Assembly: GCA_025499625.1 (NCBI GenBank)
Contig: JAFMVD010000044.1
Coordinates: forward strand, 1 to 50,844
Origin: Carboxylicivirga fragile
GTDB taxonomy: Bacteria > Bacteroidota > Bacteroidia > Bacteroidales > Marinilabiliaceae
DNA length: 50,844 nt
Direction of reading: 5' to 3'
Under the pieces are notes generated by a model. That model was not told where the DNA came from. It did not search any database and saw nothing but the letters and a program-made list of their open reading frames with translations. The position numbers were made by a program, and so were the translations under genes. Positions 1-7,982 of the stretch are shown one piece after another (position 1 is the first letter of the stretch; every line of letters starts with the position of its first letter).

Positions 1-2
1 GA

Positions 3-143
3 CTGGTAGTGGAAGTTGATGGTGAAATTCATGAATATCAGAAAGAATATGACGAAGGAAGAACAGCAGAACTGGAAAGACTCGGCATTACTGTATTTCG
101 CTTTAGCAATGAAGAGCGGCGCTCTTTTACAAGTAGCCAATAA
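3..143 (+). CDS. DUF559 domain protein, 3' end only
   Basis: The last 46 codons of a gene that enters from the left edge. The translation contains VVEVDGEIHEYQ, then YDEGRTAELERLGITVFRFS, which matches the C-terminal half of the DUF559 domain, a small fold related to very-short-patch-repair endonucleases; the E-x-D and the arginine of the YDxxR motif are present. The tail after FSNEE (RRSFTSSQ) is short and unlike the usual family end, and it lies inside an inverted repeat, so the native C-terminus may have been replaced. The domain is recognised with fair confidence; the function of the whole protein cannot be judged from this piece. Confidence 0.7.
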   Translation: MVVEVDGEIHEYQKEYDEGRTAELERLGITVFRFSNEERRSFTSSQ

Positions 144-154
144 AGAGCCGCTCT
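113..154. repeat. inverted repeat across the end of the DUF559 gene
   Basis: AGAGCGGC at 113-120 is perfectly complementary to GCCGCTCT at 147-154, and the stop codon of the DUF559 gene lies in the intervening loop. A smaller dyad (AAGAGC-GGC-GCTCTT) is nested on the left arm. No T-tract follows directly. It could be an attenuating hairpin or part of a small palindromic element. Confidence 0.45.
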
Positions 155-170
155 CGATACTTGGGTAAAA

Positions 171-215
171 AAAACGGTTCCCTTTAAGTGCAAAGCACCT
201 AAGCAAGAACCGTTT
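171..215. terminator. hairpin terminator between convergent genes
   Basis: AAAACGGTTC (171-180) pairs with GAACCGTTT (207-215), with a nested GTGC-AAA-GCAC hairpin in the loop. It sits between the end of the DUF559 gene on the plus strand and the end of the S9 peptidase on the minus strand, so it probably serves both. A-rich and T-rich flanks fit either direction. Confidence 0.65.
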
Positions 216-237
216 CTTCATTCTAAGTGTATTCTTT

Positions 238-2151
238 TTATTCAGCTACAACTTTATTATCTAAATGTTTAGCAAGGAAGGTTTCCATGTTTCGATAGAA
301 ATCAAAGCGGTTTTCTTCATTTCTGAAACCGTGACCCTCATCGTCCTTCACAAGGTATTGTACATCTATTCCACGTGCCTTCATAGCCGCAACCATCTGA
401 TCTGACTCATCTATGTTTACACGTGGATCATTAGCTCCCTGAGCAACAAATAGAGCAGCTGTAATTTTATCGGCATGAAAAACAGGGGAAGCTGCCGCCA
501 TAAGAAGACTATCCTTTTCCGGATCTCCCACCATCTCATACAGCATTTCTTTATAAGGCTCCCAATAGGGCGGAATTGTATTCATAAACGTAAACAGATT
601 ACTTACACCAACATAATCAACACCACACTTATATAAATCAGGCGTATAAGCTAATCCGGCCAAGGTGGCATATCCACCATAACTACCTCCATAAATAGCT
701 ACCCGTTCTTTATCTGCAATACCTTTTTCAATCAGCCATTTTACACCATCGGTAATGTCATCTTGCATGGTCAAGCCCCATTGTTTAAAGGATGCTTCCC
801 AAAAGGTACGTCCATAACCTGTTGATCCTCTGAAGTTCATTTGAAGAACCGCATAGCCGCGATTAGCTAAAAGTTGAATTTCAGGATTAAATCCCCAGCG
901 GTCGCGAGCCCATGGTCCTCCATGTGGATTTACAACCAAAGGAAGATTTTTGGCTTCTATTCCAACCGGTAAAGTAAGGTAACCATGTATGGTCAATCCA
1001 TCGCGAGAAGTGTATTTGATTGGCTTCATCTTAGCCATCTGTTTTTCATCCAACCAAGGACTCACATCGGTTAAATGCGTTAAACTACCACTTGCCATGT
1101 CAAAGAAATAATAAGCTCCTAACGAACGGTCGCTATAGGTACGAACCAAGAATTTCTCTTCTGCTTTATCGCTACTAGCAAAAAACACCTCGTATTCCGG
1201 CAATTTTTGCTGCACCTGATTATAGAGTTCCTTTGATTCTGCATCAAAGAAATGGCGACCGGCCTTATCGGTATAATAAGTAGCTGTTGTAAGCACTTTA
1301 CGCTTGCGTGAGTAATACAATCCTTCAACATCCACATCAGCATGCTTAAAAAGAACTTCTTTTTCGCTTGCCGTAGCCGGATCAAAAATTACTATCTCAG
1401 CCTTATCACGATCAATATTTGAAGCTGCATAAAACATTTTATTATCGAAGGTAAAAAAGATCGGAGCCATCTGTTCCTTGAAGGAAGTCGTCAGGATACC
1501 TTTGAATTCTTCTTCTTCAGTATCGCGATACATCACGGTTTGGTTAATCATATCTGTAACAGCAATAGCCGCGCGTAATTTACCATTATGGTCAGTAATC
1601 CATTGCGATATATTACCAGGGTTTTCATACAACAAAGTCATTTCGCCTGTTACAATATTCAATCGGTATGGATCAAAAGCTTGTGGGTTACGCTTATTCA
1701 TACTAATAATGATTTCTTCAGGAATATCACGAAGATCATCTATAATACCTGTACGAACATTTTCAAAATCAGTGAAGCATAACAAGTCAGAACCATCGAT
1801 GTTAACACCATAAAGTTTGAAATTTTCATTTCCACCATCATCTTTCAGGTAAAGAATTCGGTTTTCGTTGGCCCAAAAATAATTTGATACATCACGATCC
1901 GTTTCAAAGGTAATTTGCACAGCTTCATCAACACCTACCTCTTGCACAAATACATTCATGCGATTTTGATAAGGTGCTTTAAATGAGAAATACTTTCCAT
2001 CGGGTGAAATCTGAAAACTGGTCTTTTCAGCATTTTTAAAGAAATCTTCAACGGGAATAATTGGAGCTCTTTCTTCTTTAGGCGGAGCCATTTTACATCC
2101 AATAACAAGGATTAGCACAGTTGTTAAAACAACGAGAAAATTCTTTTTCAT
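238..2151 (-). CDS. S9 family prolyl oligopeptidase-type lipoprotein
   Basis: A serine peptidase of the prolyl oligopeptidase (S9) family, probably acting on peptides in the periplasm. I chose the ATG at 2151 (637 aa) because it opens with a lipoprotein signal, MKKNFLVVLTTVLILVIGC; the frame continues 36 codons upstream without looking like protein. An N-terminal beta-propeller-like region (about 50-370) is followed by an alpha/beta-hydrolase domain with an HGGP oxyanion motif near residue 410. The catalytic triad appears intact: Ser490 in GGSYGGYA, Asp575 in NDPRVN and His607 in DEGHGF. The propeller is typical of enzymes that exclude large proteins. It stands alone, with its own gap to the upstream kinase and a terminator after it. 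Substrate unknown; dipeptidyl- or acylaminoacyl-peptidase activity are both possible. Confidence 0.93.
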   Translation of the reverse strand: MKKNFLVVLTTVLILVIGCKMAPPKEERAPIIPVEDFFKNAEKTSFQISPDGKYFSFKAPYQNRMNVFVQEVGVDEAVQITFETDRDVSNYFWANENRILYLKDDGGNENFKLYGVNIDGSDLLCFTDFENVRTGIIDDLRDIPEEIIISMNKRNPQAFDPYRLNIVTGEMTLLYENPGNISQWITDHNGKLRAAIAVTDMINQTVMYRDTEEEEFKGILTTSFKEQMAPIFFTFDNKMFYAASNIDRDKAEIVIFDPATASEKEVLFKHADVDVEGLYYSRKRKVLTTATYYTDKAGRHFFDAESKELYNQVQQKLPEYEVFFASSDKAEEKFLVRTYSDRSLGAYYFFDMASGSLTHLTDVSPWLDEKQMAKMKPIKYTSRDGLTIHGYLTLPVGIEAKNLPLVVNPHGGPWARDRWGFNPEIQLLANRGYAVLQMNFRGSTGYGRTFWEASFKQWGLTMQDDITDGVKWLIEKGIADKERVAIYGGSYGGYATLAGLAYTPDLYKCGVDYVGVSNLFTFMNTIPPYWEPYKEMLYEMVGDPEKDSLLMAAASPVFHADKITAALFVAQGANDPRVNIDESDQMVAAMKARGIDVQYLVKDDEGHGFRNEENRFDFYRNMETFLAKHLDNKVVAE

Positions 2152-2270
2152 ATTAAAGGGTTTAAATTTGAAAATATGTGATAGCTGTAAATTACGGATT
2201 CTTTTAATTGAATGCAAGCTAATTACGCCCATGGGAGCGACTTTAAATAAAACTAGCAAATAGTCGCAGT

Positions 2271-2416
2271 TTATCTGAGTCCGAGAAACTTAGAAGAAAT
2301 CACTTCTCCCAAAGCAAGCATTCGACCCTGCAGCTCGTAAATCAAGCATGTTGCACACTTTCTCTCCTTCAGAAAAATCGCCTTGAAGTGTTTAGTACAC
2401 TTTTCCCAACCCGTAA
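2271..2416 (-). other. open frame fragment with paired CxxH/CxxC, doubtful
   Basis: Between the kinase stop and the peptidase start the minus strand has an open frame ending at TAA (2271-2273). It reads WEKCTKHFKAIFLKERKCAT, then CLIYELQGRMLALGEV, and contains a CxxH and a CxxC pair. It has no convincing start codon of its own and runs out of frame into the 3' end of the kinase gene. It may be a gene remnant, a conserved intergenic element or chance. Confidence 0.2.
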
Positions 2417-3880
2417 TTAAGAAGATATCTTAAAACAAGTCATTACGCTGCATCCTTTGTTTTCCTTTGATTTAAGGCGAATATTACCCTGATGTTTTTG
2501 TAGAATGGAATACACAATGGACAAACCCAGACCTACACCTTGGCCAGGCTCCTTTGTTGTGAAAAATGGTGTTGTGACATTCTCAATATGTTCGTCAGCT
2601 ATACCGTGCCCATTGTCTTTCACAAGCACATACAAACAATTATTTGAGAAGCGAGTAAGAATTTGAATGATGCCATTTTTGGACGTAGCATGAATGGCAT
2701 TTAAGAGCAAATTAATATATACCTGATGTATTTCGCCACGATTACATTTTATAACTGAAGTACTGGCTAGGTAGTTTTTTTGAACCGAAATAGTATATTG
2801 AATTTCATTATTAAGCACCAATAAGCAGTTATCAAGTATTTCATGAACATCACAGCTTTCGTCACTATCAGTACTTTGATCGTTAAACATGTTTAAGCCA
2901 TTTATTACTGCGGTCGATCTACTTACGCCTTCTTCAATCATATTAAGGTAATCACCATAAGAATCCAGAAAGTCGGGGTTCTCCTCCTTCATTTTCATCT
3001 CAATGGACATTTTTCCACCTCGAATGAAGTTAAGTGGGTTATTTAATTCGTGTGAAATACCAGAGGTAAGAATACCGAGTGAGGCCATTTTCTCCGATTG
3101 AATTAAATGTGCCTGCATTTCCTTTTGTATTTTAAGTGCCTTTTCTAAAGCCTCATGCTGCTCCTCAATTATTTCGTTTTTATTATATAAATCCTCATTG
3201 GTACTTTTCAGTTCCTCATTTATGGCTATCAGTTCATGGTTTTTATCTACAATGTTCTTTTGCTGATTTTCAATTTCATGTTTCTGCCGACTTAGAACCT
3301 TATTTTTCTGATGCACCAATCCATTTAATTCATCCTTTTCCTGATGTATCCGCAGGTAAATGGTTTGAAAAACACCAACAATAAAAAGCAAAAAGAAAGC
3401 GCCAAAATGTATTTGAAAGGCTTCGTCAATAACACCTCTTGATAAGGAGCAAGAAAACAAATAAGGATAAATCCATAGAGCAATAAAGAAACTAACAAAC
3501 CATAAAAACAACGCACGTGCTGGCTTAATGATTGAGCCAAACAAAAGAGCTGCAAACATTTGTGATGCCAACCAATAAGGATGAAAATCATTAAGTAGCA
3601 AAAAACAAGTAAATAATATAGGTAGAGTAATACTTAGCGAAAATTCGAAGTACAGTTTCTTAACTAAGGTAAGTGGCTTTGATGGTCGATACAAAAGCCA
3701 GCCCAATGAAAGGACAGAAGCTACCAGGCGCATATATAAATCATCGTTTAGCCCAAATATATATTTATCAACAACGTGAAAAAGCAAATGCCCAACAGCA
3801 GATATTACCGCCAAAGCCCTAAAGGAGCGTTGAAGCAGGCCATAATCACTATTAAAATATATGCTTAGGTATTTTCGCAT
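2417..3880 (-). CDS. membrane sensor histidine kinase (orphan)
   Basis: A 487-residue sensor histidine kinase. The first 175 residues hold about six hydrophobic membrane segments with no recognisable extracellular domain. A long coiled coil follows (about 180-260), then a kinase core: His277 in the H box SHELNNPLNFI, the N box NLLLNAIHA (390-398), the G1 box DNGHGIADE (422-430) and the G2 box GQGVGLGLS (446-454). The H-box ELNNPL form is typical of HisKA kinases of the NtrB-like subgroup. There is no receiver domain and no response regulator gene next door, so its partner lies elsewhere. The signal sensed is unknown; membrane-embedded sensing is an inference from the architecture. Confidence 0.9.
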   Translation of the reverse strand: MRKYLSIYFNSDYGLLQRSFRALAVISAVGHLLFHVVDKYIFGLNDDLYMRLVASVLSLGWLLYRPSKPLTLVKKLYFEFSLSITLPILFTCFLLLNDFHPYWLASQMFAALLFGSIIKPARALFLWFVSFFIALWIYPYLFSCSLSRGVIDEAFQIHFGAFFLLFIVGVFQTIYLRIHQEKDELNGLVHQKNKVLSRQKHEIENQQKNIVDKNHELIAINEELKSTNEDLYNKNEIIEEQHEALEKALKIQKEMQAHLIQSEKMASLGILTSGISHELNNPLNFIRGGKMSIEMKMKEENPDFLDSYGDYLNMIEEGVSRSTAVINGLNMFNDQSTDSDESCDVHEILDNCLLVLNNEIQYTISVQKNYLASTSVIKCNRGEIHQVYINLLLNAIHATSKNGIIQILTRFSNNCLYVLVKDNGHGIADEHIENVTTPFFTTKEPGQGVGLGLSIVYSILQKHQGNIRLKSKENKGCSVMTCFKISS

Positions 3881-4077
3881 CTTACTTTTTTGTTTATCCT
3901 CTGTTTATCATTCCAGATTCAGTTTGTGCTCTGCATTACCCCTCTTTCAATGTCACTATTTCTGAACAATAGAGCCTTTAACGGTCGACTTCTCAATTTT
4001 GTTTGGAATTTTTGAGTAAAAGAAACGATTACTATCTCCATTCGATATTCTGAGCGCCCCATTTGTGTATCGGACTG

Positions 4078-4140
4078 ACTCTTTACTTCGGACTGTCGAC
4101 TTCGGACAGTCAGCTTTCAACTTCGGACTTCGGACTTTTT
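4078..4140. repeat. heptanucleotide tandem repeat, 9 degenerate units
   Basis: Read in blocks of seven from 4078 the sequence is ACTCTTT, ACTTCGG, ACTGTCG, ACTTCGG, ACAGTCA, GCTTTCA, ACTTCGG, ACTTCGG, ACTTTTT. Four blocks are identical (ACTTCGG at 4085, 4099, 4120, 4127) and the rest share most positions. GACTGTC (4091-4097) and GACAGTC (4105-4111) also form a perfect 7-bp hairpin. It lies just upstream of the permease gene, in a gene-free stretch of about 290 bp (3881-4173) in which I see nothing else. Confidence 0.75.
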
Positions 4141-4173
4141 ATCTTATCTTGCTTGTTCAAACGATATCAAACT

Positions 4174-5430
4174 ATGATCCTGGTCTATAAATTCTTTAAA
4201 GAAAGCTTTCTGTTTGCCATAAATGCCTTGCGCTCTAATGTACTTAGAACAGTGCTTACGCTATCGGGTGTTACCATTGGTATTTTCTCCATCATCACCG
4301 TATTTACGCTCATCGATTTTATGGAGAAACAGGTAAGAGATAGCATCGAATCTTTGGGAGACAATGTTATCTACATTCAAAAATGGCCTTGGACTCCTCC
4401 TGAAGGAGAAACGGAATACCCTTGGTGGCGTTACATGAACCGACAGGTTCCTTCGCTTGATGATTACGAGCAAGTAGCTAAACGCTCACAACTGGCCGAA
4501 GAAGTTGCGTTTATAATGAATTCGCAACGTCGCGTGACCTATGAAAATAACTCCTACGACAAAGTTGGTGTAATGGGTGTTACCCATCGTTTCGAAGGTA
4601 TCTGGAATTTTGAAATTGCTCAGGGGCGGTATTTCTCCTATTACGATTCAAATAACGGAACCAATGTGGCGCTTATAGGAGCCGACATTGCCAAAGAGTT
4701 GTTTCAAGACTTAGATCCAATTGGCAAGAGTGTTAAAATGATGGGGCGGAAATTTAATGTGATTGGCATAATTGAAAAACAGGGCACAGATATGTTTGGC
4801 AATAGCCTCGATAAGAATTTGATTATCCCAGTAAATTATGCCAAAAACCTGTTTAACCTGCGCAGCGAAAGTGTTCAGCCCTTTATTATGGTGAAAGCTA
4901 AAAAAGGCTATACTTCCGACGATTTAAATGATGAAATGGTAGGTATTATGCGTGCCATTCGCCGCATCAAACCTGCTGGCGAAAACGATTTTGCCTTAAA
5001 CCGCATTAGTTTAATTCAGAAAGATCTGGATAAATTATTCAGTTTCATTGATAAGGCTGGCATTTTCATTGGTGGATTTTCAATACTTGTTGGAGGTTTT
5101 GGAATTGCCAACATTATGTTTGTATCAGTACGTGAACGCACTCGCATTATTGGTATACAAAAGGCATTGGGCGCCAAACGTCGCTTTATCCTTTGGCAAT
5201 TTTTAATTGAAAGCACTATTCTTTCTTTAATTGGTGGAGTTGCAGGTTTACTCATTGTGTTTTTAATAACAATTGTTGTTGGCCTCATAGCCGATACAAG
5301 GGTGGCATTGAGCTTAGGCAACATACTCACTGGCATAAGCATATCCGCAGCTATTGGTATTTTATCTGGTTTTATTCCGGCATGGACGGCTTCAAAAATG
5401 GATCCGGTTGAAGCCATTAATTCCTTATAA
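4174..5430 (+). CDS. ABC transporter permease, MacB/FtsX type
   Basis: A 418-residue ABC permease of the MacB/LolC type. From the chosen ATG at 4174 (MILVYKFFKESFLFAINALR) the layout is classical: one membrane segment at about 25-47, a periplasmic MacB_PCD domain, then three C-terminal membrane segments forming the FtsX core (GIFIGGFSILVGGFGIANIM, LIGGVAGLLIVFLITIVVGL, and a last one ending in PAWTASKMDPVEAI). The ending DPVEAI is a family hallmark. A longer frame starts at 4063 but would translate the tandem repeat, so I reject it. No ATPase or membrane-fusion gene is adjacent. Members export peptides, antibiotics or lipoproteins by mechanotransmission; the substrate here is unknown. Confidence 0.92.
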   Translation: MILVYKFFKESFLFAINALRSNVLRTVLTLSGVTIGIFSIITVFTLIDFMEKQVRDSIESLGDNVIYIQKWPWTPPEGETEYPWWRYMNRQVPSLDDYEQVAKRSQLAEEVAFIMNSQRRVTYENNSYDKVGVMGVTHRFEGIWNFEIAQGRYFSYYDSNNGTNVALIGADIAKELFQDLDPIGKSVKMMGRKFNVIGIIEKQGTDMFGNSLDKNLIIPVNYAKNLFNLRSESVQPFIMVKAKKGYTSDDLNDEMVGIMRAIRRIKPAGENDFALNRISLIQKDLDKLFSFIDKAGIFIGGFSILVGGFGIANIMFVSVRERTRIIGIQKALGAKRRFILWQFLIESTILSLIGGVAGLLIVFLITIVVGLIADTRVALSLGNILTGISISAAIGILSGFIPAWTASKMDPVEAINSL

Positions 5431-5555
5431 CAATGAAATCAAAAACATAAGAATACTAAACTTGTTATTCTAAAGGACAAAACTTAAAGAACTGTAGCGG
5501 TTTCTCAATCTGCCTTGTGCAGGAATATGACCCAAAAAACTCAAATAATAGTAAT

Positions 5556-7430
5556 ATGAAATTTATTCTAAGTCTACTTCTAGTGGCTTCAATTTTTAAC
5601 ATTGAAGCTCAAAATTCGAAGATCCCTGCTAGCTTTAGCAATATCAAGTACGATAATGAAGGTCGCTTGACTTTTAAAGATGGTGAAAACATTTACTATG
5701 CAGAAACGGCTCCTGCCAATTATAGTATCACCCAATTATTAGGTCAACCCATTGGCACCAAAACCGGTATTTTTTTCGATTTTGGTAATTTCAAAGGGAC
5801 CATCACCTATGGTTTAATCCCATATGGTAAAGCACCTCATCCACTACCCGTATTCCGCTTTCAGTTACCTCTGGTAGATGGTAAAGTAGCCATTAATATA
5901 AAGGATAATTTTAAGTACCCCTACGATTTTGTGGGATGGTCAGAAAGTGGTCAGTGTGTACTCGGCTATCGTTTAATCAACGAAACTGGCATGATTGTTT
6001 TTGATGGTGAGGTAGCCATCTCGGGAACGGGTCCTTTCACAACTGTTCCGGTTATTTACGAAGGCCCATTCGTTAATATTGTAACGGACTCAACTGCTGT
6101 TATTTCTTTCAATACATCAGAACCATCAAAGGCTACTGTTGAAAGTAATGGCTTAGTTTATCCAAGTAATAAAATGACTAATTATCACGAGGTTAAACTG
6201 ATAAACCTAAGCCCTGACACCCAATATGATTACACGGTAGATGTGGAAGGTTTTAAACAAACTTATCACTTTAATACGGCACCGAAAAGCGGCACACGAA
6301 AAGCGTTTAACTTTGCCTATACCAGCGATAGTCGTCATGCAACTGGCGGTGGCGAGCGAAAAATTTATGGCGCCAATTCATACATCATTAAAAAGATGGC
6401 TGCTGTTGCGCATCATGAGAAAGCCCAATTTGTGCAGTTTACTGGTGACATGATAAATGGCTATTTAACGCACAAAGAAGAACAACACGTGCAATATACC
6501 AACTGGAAAAAAGCTGTTGAACCATTTTGGCATTACATTCCCTTTTATGTAGGTCAAGGTAATCACGAAGCATTGGGACCGGCATTCTTTAACGTAGAAG
6601 GCAAATATATGGCGTCGATAGATGGTTTTCCTTATGAAACACACTCGGCTGAACAAGCCATGAAAGAAGCCTTTGTTAATCCAGAAAATGGCCCTATTAG
6701 TGAAGATGGAAGTAAATACGATCCTCGCCCTCGAAAAGTCGATTTTCCATCGTATAGTGAGAATGTGTTTTATTATACCTACGACAATGTTGCAATGATT
6801 GTTTTGAATAGCGACTATTGGTACACGCCTAGTTTAAGTAGAAACACAGCTACCAGTGGTGGTTTACACGGATACCTCATGGACAATCAGATGGCCTGGC
6901 TTAAAGCAAGCATATTAAACCTGGAAAATGATAGCAACATCGACCATATATTCGTGACGCAACACACGCCTGCATTCCCTAATGGTGGGCATAGTCGCGA
7001 TGACATGTGGTACAGTGGCAACAACGATAAACGTCCTTATATAGATGGCAAACCCGTTGATAAAGGTATACTGGAAAGACGCGATGAGTACCTCGATATT
7101 TTAGTTAATCAAAGCACAAAAGTGATAGCCATATTAACTGGTGATGAGCACAATTATAATTATTTGAAGATTACAGAAGAGATGCCTCGCTATCCTGAGA
7201 ATTATGAACCTGAAAAAATTGTTTTATCTCGCCCCATCTATCAAATAAACAATGGCGCTTGTGGAGCACCATATTATGCACAGGAAGTTCTGCCTTGGAG
7301 TGCTCACACAAAATCCTTCAGTGTGGAAAACGCAGTTTGTATTTTTACGGTTGATGGTTCAAGTATTAAGATGAAAGTAATCAATCCGGATACGCTAAAT
7401 GAAATTGATAATTTAGAGCTTAGAAAGTAA
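5556..7430 (+). CDS. secreted calcineurin-like metallophosphoesterase
   Basis: A 624-residue exported phosphoesterase resembling purple acid phosphatases. The start at 5556 gives a clean Sec signal peptide (MKFILSLLLVASIFNIEAQ); the frame extends 13 codons upstream without merit. A fibronectin-like domain (about 165-245, ending LSPDTQYDYTVDVEG) precedes the metallophosphatase domain. Metal ligands can be followed as Asp258 (YTSDSRH), GD at 297-298 (QFTGDMINGY), GNHE at 335-338, His470 (TQHTPAF) and GDEHN at 529-533. The first motif has Arg where many relatives carry His (DxH), and the last has Asn where most carry a second His, so the metal site may be unusual. No type IX secretion C-terminal domain is seen. 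It may release phosphate from organic esters in the periplasm or outside the cell. Confidence 0.88.
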   Translation: MKFILSLLLVASIFNIEAQNSKIPASFSNIKYDNEGRLTFKDGENIYYAETAPANYSITQLLGQPIGTKTGIFFDFGNFKGTITYGLIPYGKAPHPLPVFRFQLPLVDGKVAINIKDNFKYPYDFVGWSESGQCVLGYRLINETGMIVFDGEVAISGTGPFTTVPVIYEGPFVNIVTDSTAVISFNTSEPSKATVESNGLVYPSNKMTNYHEVKLINLSPDTQYDYTVDVEGFKQTYHFNTAPKSGTRKAFNFAYTSDSRHATGGGERKIYGANSYIIKKMAAVAHHEKAQFVQFTGDMINGYLTHKEEQHVQYTNWKKAVEPFWHYIPFYVGQGNHEALGPAFFNVEGKYMASIDGFPYETHSAEQAMKEAFVNPENGPISEDGSKYDPRPRKVDFPSYSENVFYYTYDNVAMIVLNSDYWYTPSLSRNTATSGGLHGYLMDNQMAWLKASILNLENDSNIDHIFVTQHTPAFPNGGHSRDDMWYSGNNDKRPYIDGKPVDKGILERRDEYLDILVNQSTKVIAILTGDEHNYNYLKITEEMPRYPENYEPEKIVLSRPIYQINNGACGAPYYAQEVLPWSAHTKSFSVENAVCIFTVDGSSIKMKVINPDTLNEIDNLELRK

Positions 7431-7446
7431 ATCAGAATAGTAATTG

Positions 7447-7471
7447 CAATATCTGTTTTTAACAGATATTG
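7447..7471. terminator. perfect 11-bp hairpin after the phosphoesterase gene
   Basis: CAATATCTGTT (7447-7457) and AACAGATATTG (7461-7471) are perfect complements around a 3-base loop, 16 bases past the stop codon. No T-tract follows, so it may stabilise the transcript end rather than act as a simple intrinsic terminator. Confidence 0.45.
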
Positions 7472-7559
7472 AACACTCTTCTGCGTTACAATTTACAACA
7501 TACAAAAAATCTAGTTTCTATGATCTAACGATCTATATTTATGATAGAATACTTAATAA

Positions 7560-7979
7560 ATGAGTGAGAAAGAAGAGAAGGATAGGTACTTTATCTATAA
7601 TGAGTTGAATTTCGGCGTTTTGAAACTTACACCTGGCAAAAAGGGTTTGAATGAAATAAGCGAGGTATTACAAGCCATCCTGGATGACGATGATACCCGC
7701 CTAATTCATTTTATGCTAATTGATATTCGCAATTGTAAGTTTACATTCAAGCTTAAAGAGACGTTTCGATTTCTTGACTTAATTGGTAAGTACAGACACC
7801 TCAACAATCGTAAACGAATTGCCTATCTGGTTAATTCTCCTATCGAAACTGCTTTTGCCCATTTTTTCATCAAACAATTGGAGGGCCAACGGCGGGTTTG
7901 TTCCACGATGGAGAAAGCATACGAACACCTGAATTTGAATGTGAGTTTTCAGGAGTTTAATAAACTATCGGACATATAA
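7560..7979 (+). CDS. hypothetical protein, possibly SpoIIAA/STAS-like fold
   Basis: A 139-residue soluble protein with no signal peptide. Its pattern, an N-terminal strand pair (YFIYNELNFGVLKLTP), a middle strand (IHFMLIDIRNCKF) followed by a helix, and later strand-helix units (RKRIAYLVNSPIETAFAHFF), resembles the small SpoIIAA-like proteins common in Bacteroidota, but this is inference from the pattern only. It is flanked by the phosphoesterase (same strand, 129 bp upstream, with a hairpin between) and a convergent barrel gene. The 3' end is only 3 bp from the convergent stop codon at 7983. Function unknown. Confidence 0.75.
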   Translation: MSEKEEKDRYFIYNELNFGVLKLTPGKKGLNEISEVLQAILDDDDTRLIHFMLIDIRNCKFTFKLKETFRFLDLIGKYRHLNNRKRIAYLVNSPIETAFAHFFIKQLEGQRRVCSTMEKAYEHLNLNVSFQEFNKLSDI

Positions 7980-7982
7980 CCT

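Noticed and set aside
2152-2259. A 36-codon N-terminal extension of the S9 peptidase
   Set aside because: The downstream ATG begins a perfect lipoprotein signal; the extension lacks protein-like features and would bury the signal peptide.
4063-4173. A longer start for the ABC permease
   Set aside because: The extra codons translate the 7-bp tandem repeat (LSTSDSQLSTSDFG) and precede a normal permease N-terminus.
5016-5417. A 133-codon minus-strand frame
   Set aside because: It is antisense to the conserved FtsX core of the permease and has no features of its own.
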